A DNA stretch of 9,680 nucleotides. Origin: Alphaproteobacteria bacterium. GTDB lineage: Bacteria; Pseudomonadota; Alphaproteobacteria; Micavibrionales; UBA2020. The stretch covers positions 1 through 9,680 of the forward strand of contig JAGLRU010000305.1 of the NCBI GenBank assembly GCA_023136145.1, given 5' to 3'. The notes under the pieces are model-generated. The model searched no databases. It saw only the letters and a program-made list of their open reading frames with translations, and was not told the origin of the DNA. Of the stretch, positions 6,161 to 9,680 are shown in pieces (the first letter of the stretch is position 1; each line of letters begins with the position of its first letter). The position numbers were made by a program, and so were the translations under genes.

Positions 6161-7746
6161 AGCGGCACTCCCTGCATTTCAAATTCTGCAACATTTTTTT
6201 GCATAGAGGCTTTTCCATCAGACAATTTATCGCCAGTTATTCCATCAAATTTCCCAGTACGGGATACATTTCCAAACTGGCTATTGATCTTAATTTCATA
6301 GTCCGGAAAGGCTCCTCGCAAAGATTCCAAAAGCTTTTCGGCACCCGTAACTCTTTGTTCTAGGGTAGGCGCATCAGTGATTGTAAACCTGAACACAATC
6401 TTAAGAGGACGCGGATTTTTTTTCTCTCTCGGCTTTAGGCTAATTGCCGCACGATTCTCAAACGTCAGAGAGCTAAGTCTGATGTTACTACCAAGCGTCC
6501 TATGCAAAAGATTGAGTGTTGGGGCAATTTTGACACTACCTTCCTCAGCAAACTTTTTGACTGCTAGTGTTCCGTTTACTAGTGCCGGCTTGACTGGAAG
6601 GGTATCGAAAACCTTCGAATCCTGCGCGTAATCATGTTCAAGAAGAGTCTTCCGACTCTGTTTTTGTGCAATCTCATCCTGAAGGTTGTTATAATTCTGA
6701 TATTCATTGAAACTAAACCCACTCAATCCAAACAAAAGTACAGCAAGAAAGATCGTTACAATGCGCACTGCTAATCGCGGTGCCATGATACGGCGAATAC
6801 CCGGTACAACTACTGGCACATCCAAAGTTCTTTTCTTACTCACCCATGCCGCATGAACTGCATCTCCGAAGTTAGTTTCACCAAGCGCGATACCCTTCGC
6901 TCCAATAAGAGCTAGTGCATCTATAGACTTGAGACATCGGAAATTGGTTACAGGCAAGGAGGTCTTATCAAAAAACTGTTTTTCAATGTCACCACAGATA
7001 ACGATTACATCCAGTCCCTCATTAGCTGTATATCCAAAACGGGCGATGTACGTCAGTGTAGCCTTGAATTCGCGCATCACTTCCTCGACCCACTTCGGCC
7101 CCTGAACTCCCGCCTCGGAAGTCGGCGTCATCCGCGTAAGAGCCAAATTGCCGTTTTTCACAATGACCTGACGCAGCCCACCCGTCTCATGCTGTCCAAT
7201 CAACACAGCCCAACGAGACTTCGCATCAGTTTTTCCGAACAACTTACTAGAAAGAGCAGTCACTAACCCCGCCGACTCTGCAGGCAGCAGACCGAAACCA
7301 GCAATGGGAACTCCCGTTTCCAGAAAATTCTCATTGATTATATCGAGATAATCCGTCTCTGGAATCGCCATAAAAAGATAGGAAGGAGACTCTTTTGGCG
7401 CCCTTCTACCCTTCTGTCTGGAGGGCTTAACCAAAACAGAGGTACGGATCGGATAACTCGGAAAAGCCATTTCCAGCTTACGCTTGACAAAGCGCGAACG
7501 GTCGAAAAAACTCAGTTTTGGGATATTTTCTTCCTTACGATAAGTCTGATCAGCACCGTCAAACAGAATCACCACAGGCCTACTTTGATTCTGTTTGAGC
7601 AGAGCTTCAGTCAATTGCTGGTCGAAATTGGGAAGCTCCCAAGAAAGCGCGATTTCCCGCTCGACACCCCGCACCGTTGGCCCGAAGAGAGCTACCCCTT
7701 CATTTCCTACCAGTAAAACTCTCTTACCAGAACTAAATGATGCCAT
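6157..7746 (-). CDS. GspL-like platform protein (PilM-like cytoplasmic domain, membrane segment, periplasmic domain)
   Basis: A protein of 529 residues. The N-terminal 300 or so look like the actin-like cytoplasmic domain of PilM, MshI and GspL, with alternating strands and helices and stretches such as PVVILFDGADQTY and WAVLIGQHETGGLRQ. A single membrane segment follows (about 327-347, VRIVTIFLAVLLFGLSGF). A short coiled coil and a periplasmic domain (about 400-495, with ending VFRFTITDAP and YEIKINSQFG) come next. It thus does in one chain what PilM and PilN do in two; GspL is built this way, and no INLLP-type PilN motif was seen. It should recruit the assembly ATPase and bind the PilO-like neighbour. 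The ATG at 7746 is chosen: it has GTAGGAAA just upstream and lies 4 bases after the gspF stop. A TTG at 7767 would overlap gspF by 17 bases. Confidence 0.8.
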   Translation of the reverse strand: MASFSSGKRVLLVGNEGVALFGPTVRGVEREIALSWELPNFDQQLTEALLKQNQSRPVVILFDGADQTYRKEENIPKLSFFDRSRFVKRKLEMAFPSYPIRTSVLVKPSRQKGRRAPKESPSYLFMAIPETDYLDIINENFLETGVPIAGFGLLPAESAGLVTALSSKLFGKTDAKSRWAVLIGQHETGGLRQVIVKNGNLALTRMTPTSEAGVQGPKWVEEVMREFKATLTYIARFGYTANEGLDVIVICGDIEKQFFDKTSLPVTNFRCLKSIDALALIGAKGIALGETNFGDAVHAAWVSKKRTLDVPVVVPGIRRIMAPRLAVRIVTIFLAVLLFGLSGFSFNEYQNYNNLQDEIAQKQSRKTLLEHDYAQDSKVFDTLPVKPALVNGTLAVKKFAEEGSVKIAPTLNLLHRTLGSNIRLSSLTFENRAAISLKPREKKNPRPLKIVFRFTITDAPTLEQRVTGAEKLLESLRGAFPDYEIKINSQFGNVSRTGKFDGITGDKLSDGKASMQKNVAEFEMQGVPL

Positions 7747-7750
7747 TTTC

Positions 7751-8962
7751 CTACCCCATATTTCCAAAGCTATCGTAAATGGGGCCGAATACAGCCGCCG
7801 CGATCCACAAGATAATCCCGCCTAAAATAACTGTCAAAGCTGGCTCAATCATCATAATCATGGCATCTACGGAATCGTTCACATCTTTATCATAAAATTC
7901 GGAAACCTGCTCCAGAACGCCCGTAAGATTCCCCGACTCTTCCCCGATCTTGACCATCCGCATAACCAAAGAAGGAAATTCCCCTGAGGTATTCAAAGCC
8001 ATGGACAGGGGAAAACCCTCCTGCACCTGTTGCCGCACCAGCCCAAGTGCCTCAACGATAACCATATTACCTGCTGTCAACTTTGCTGCATCCAGACATT
8101 TCAATATCTCAAGGCCACTCGTGAATAAAACTCCGAAAGTCGTGCAAAACTGCGACAAGGCTATTTTGCGAATAACCGCCCCCATTACCGGAGTGTGCAA
8201 AGCGATATAATCCGTCCGGTATCTAAATTCTTCCGACAAGGTTCTACCAAGTATGAGAAAAATATAAAAAGAGGCCAACCCCAAAAAGATGTACAAAAAA
8301 TAATTGGCGAAAAATTTTGACGTAGCGATCAATGCCAACGTCACAGGAGGCAATTCCTGCCCTATATCCAGCAGGAACCCCGTCACTTGCGGCACCACAT
8401 ACCCCATCATCATCCAGACCACGCCAGTCACCACGACCAGCAATATCTTCGGATAGCGTGTGGCTTTTTTAACCTTGCGCCGCATCGCGTCAGTCCACTT
8501 AAGGTGCTTGATAACCTGCGTGAAAGACTCGACCAGATTGCCCGTTTCCTCTCCTGCGCTAATCAAAGAAATGAAAATAGGCTCGAAAATCATAGGATGT
8601 TTGGAAAGAGCACTGGAAAATGAATTGCCCTCCGCCACCTCACGGTAAACATCCGACATAACATCCCGCAACTGCGCCGACTCTGTTGTATCCCGCACAT
8701 CCGACAGGCCGTCCATCAACGGAACCCCTGCTTTCTGCAATTGCTCCAGTTGAACGAACATCTGTACCATATCGCGAATTTTGACTCGTCTGGCCACTAA
8801 TGCCGCAAACTTTCCGGTCTTTTCGGACATAGCCTTGCAGTCGATAAGAACCAACCCCCCTTCCTCCAATCGCGAAGTCAGGTCGGATTCATTGGCAGCC
8901 GTCACAACGCCCCTAATTGGGCGTCCTTTCGGATTCACTGCCCTGTAACTATATTTTGGCAT
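7751..8962 (-). CDS. gspF: Type II secretion / type IV pilus platform protein (GspF/PilC/MshG family)
   Basis: Polytopic inner-membrane protein on which pilins or pseudopilins are assembled, turned or driven by the cytoplasmic ATPase. Its 403 residues are the usual family length. It opens with the typical MPKYSYRAVNPKGRPIRGVV. Two GspF domains follow, each with the family glycine motif: SAGEETGNL (135-143) and KIGEESGNL (338-346). Membrane segments lie at about 171-191, 221-239 and 375-395. The ATG at 8962 has GGGGG about 9 bases upstream. First gene of the seven-gene operon, behind the promoter at 9023-9051. Whether the machine is a pilus or a secretion system cannot be told from this protein. 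Confidence 0.95.
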   Translation of the reverse strand: MPKYSYRAVNPKGRPIRGVVTAANESDLTSRLEEGGLVLIDCKAMSEKTGKFAALVARRVKIRDMVQMFVQLEQLQKAGVPLMDGLSDVRDTTESAQLRDVMSDVYREVAEGNSFSSALSKHPMIFEPIFISLISAGEETGNLVESFTQVIKHLKWTDAMRRKVKKATRYPKILLVVVTGVVWMMMGYVVPQVTGFLLDIGQELPPVTLALIATSKFFANYFLYIFLGLASFYIFLILGRTLSEEFRYRTDYIALHTPVMGAVIRKIALSQFCTTFGVLFTSGLEILKCLDAAKLTAGNMVIVEALGLVRQQVQEGFPLSMALNTSGEFPSLVMRMVKIGEESGNLTGVLEQVSEFYDKDVNDSVDAMIMMIEPALTVILGGIILWIAAAVFGPIYDSFGNMG

Positions 8963-9012
8963 ATACTAACCCCCGACCAGCCCCCGCTGAAAAGTGACAG
9001 ACTGTCTCACAT

Positions 9013-9052
9013 TGTTACATAAATTATAGGGATAAGCCAAGATATTGTAACA
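9013..9052. promoter_or_regulatory. Inverted repeat TGTTACA / TGTAACA around the gspF promoter
   Basis: TGTTACA (9013-9019) and its exact inverse TGTAACA (9046-9052) have centres 33 bases apart, about three turns of the helix. One arm covers the -35 hexamer, and the other covers the expected transcription start. This is the place for a dimeric regulator to bind two half-sites or loop the promoter. Seven-base arms can occur by chance in AT-rich DNA; no regulator is identified. Confidence 0.35.
9023..9051 (-). promoter_or_regulatory. Promoter of the pilus/secretion operon
   Basis: On the minus strand, GTTACA (9051-9046, 4 of 6 matches to TTGACA), a 17-base spacer and a perfect TATAAT (9028-9023). 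Transcription would start near 9016, leaving an untranslated leader of about 54 bases before the gspF ATG at 8962. It lies immediately after the rpoZ terminator, so the operon is probably transcribed independently of rpoZ. Confidence 0.65.
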
Positions 9053-9056
9053 CACG

Positions 9057-9096
9057 AAAAAACCCACCCTAAATATCAGGAATGGGTTTTTATTTT
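9057..9096. terminator. Bidirectional-looking rho-independent terminator after rpoZ
   Basis: AAAAACCCA (9058-9066) pairs perfectly with TGGGTTTTT (9083-9091), with a further CCT/AGG pairing inside the loop. In the minus direction the stem ends in a run of T (9062-9057), suiting termination of rpoZ. In the plus direction it is followed by TTTTTATTTT. It separates rpoZ from the gspF operon. Confidence 0.85.
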
Positions 9097-9111
9097 AAGA
9101 AATTTTGAATA

Positions 9112-9543
9112 TCAAACGAGGTTGCTTATACGTGGATTGGCAGTGGTATCAGTTTCTGAAATTTCGGATTTTTCGGACTCTTTGTTATCGACATCGAAAT
9201 CTTCTTCCTGCATGTCACCATCCGCTATGGCTTCTTCGACATCTCCACTGGCGACCGCCACCCACTCGTTTTCACCCTCCATAACATCAAGAATTTCTTC
9301 TTCATCTTCCTCAATCTCAATGACTTTCTGATGATTTCTAACAAGTGCTTCGTTCAGTGCTTCAATGGAAATATCCGTATCAGCAATCTCGCGCAAGGAA
9401 ACTACTGGATTTTTGTCATTATCTCGATCTACCATAATCGCTGCACCGGAGCCTATCTCCCGCGCCCGCTGAGAAGCCACAAGAACCAGCTCGAATCGAT
9501 TTGGAATCTTAAGAATGCAGTCTTCAACCGTTACACGTGCCAT
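9112..9543 (-). CDS. rpoZ: RNA polymerase omega subunit with acidic C-terminal tail
   Basis: Omega helps fold and latch the beta-prime subunit of RNA polymerase. The conserved core is complete: MARVTVEDCILKIPNRFELV (1-20), the block SQRAREIGSGA (24-34) and REIADTDISIEALNEALVRN (51-70). The start is the ATG at 9543, which gives the universal MARVTVEDC N-terminus; a GGGAG lies 11 bases upstream, a little far. A longer frame upstream would add 30 hydrophobic and basic residues foreign to the family. After residue 75 comes a tail of about 68 residues dominated by Glu and Asp (for example EIEEDEEEILDVMEGENEW). The total of 143 residues exceeds the roughly 90 of E. coli omega and is at the upper end of alphaproteobacterial ones as I recall them. 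The role of the tail is unknown. It is alone in its transcription unit. Confidence 0.95.
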   Translation of the reverse strand: MARVTVEDCILKIPNRFELVLVASQRAREIGSGAAIMVDRDNDKNPVVSLREIADTDISIEALNEALVRNHQKVIEIEEDEEEILDVMEGENEWVAVASGDVEEAIADGDMQEEDFDVDNKESEKSEISETDTTANPRISNLV

Positions 9544-9584
9544 CTTTGAAGTTACTCCCAGAAAAAATGCAAATCCGAGTGCTC

Positions 9585-9613
9585 TTGATAAAGACTTATG
9601 CTGTAATTTGCAA
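9585..9613 (-). promoter_or_regulatory. Candidate promoter of rpoZ
   Basis: On the minus strand, TTGCAA (9613-9608, 4 of 6), a 17-base spacer and TATCAA (9590-9585, 4 of 6). The start would be near 9578, about 35 bases before the ATG at 9543. Spacing is ideal but each hexamer is only moderate. Confidence 0.4.
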
Positions 9614-9680
9614 GAGAATTCGTAAATAACCACGACGGTCGATTTAAAGTTACTTCTAAAAACCCTCCCTCCATTGTCAT

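Noticed and set aside
7747..7767. TTG start for the GspL-like protein overlapping gspF
   Set aside because: The ATG at 7746 has a better-placed GTAGGAAA and follows the gspF stop by 4 bases.
9544..9633. 30-residue N-terminal extension of RpoZ
   Set aside because: Omega begins MARVTVEDC throughout proteobacteria; the extension is not family-like and covers the candidate promoter.
9655..9680. GGAGGGAGGG followed by T-run on the minus strand at the right edge, perhaps half of a terminator
   Set aside because: The other arm of any stem would be outside the window, so it cannot be supported.

Overview
The window looks like chromosomal DNA from an alphaproteobacterium of moderate-to-low G+C (by eye, roughly mid-40s percent). 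The evidence is an anthranilate synthase with the YPGRYxRWD signature of the fused rhizobial TrpE(G) type, an RNA polymerase omega subunit with the N-terminus MARVTVEDCILKIPNRF, and a leaderless tryptophan leader peptide arrangement like that known from rhizobia. No tRNA, rRNA, CRISPR array, insertion sequence or phage gene is visible. The genus cannot be fixed from the sequence.

Left end (1-1576): the first 406 codons of trpE lie on the minus strand and run off the left edge. About 100 bases upstream of its ATG is a 22-residue ORF with two Trp codons near its end. Its ATG sits exactly where transcription should begin from a TTGACA-17-TTGAAT promoter, so it reads as a leaderless trpL with a possible attenuator between it and trpE. 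Divergently transcribed is dps (1576-2046, plus strand), a ferritin-like DNA-protection protein.

Centre (2091-8962, minus strand): a single tightly packed seven-gene operon, transcribed right to left, encodes part of a type IV pilus or type II secretion-like machine. In order these are a GspF/PilC platform protein, a GspL-like protein (PilM-like cytoplasmic domain, membrane segment, periplasmic domain), a PilO/GspM-like protein, a small PilP/GspC/MshK-like exported protein, an ABC-type ATPase, a membrane-anchored TPR protein resembling MshN, and a prepilin peptidase. Five of the six junctions are stop/start overlaps and the sixth has a gap of 4 bases. No assembly ATPase, secretin, pilin or ABC permease gene is in the window. 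The order matches the MSHA pilus order I-J-K-(L-M)-N, with an ABC ATPase where MshL and MshM would be. This is the most unusual part of the window. A good promoter (GTTACA-17-TATAAT), flanked by an inverted repeat TGTTACA/TGTAACA, lies just upstream.

Right end (8963-9680): a strong stem-loop with T-runs on both sides ends the monocistronic rpoZ (9112-9543, minus strand). RpoZ has a long acidic C-terminal tail. A candidate rpoZ promoter lies at 9585-9613. The last 50 or so bases hold no recognisable gene.
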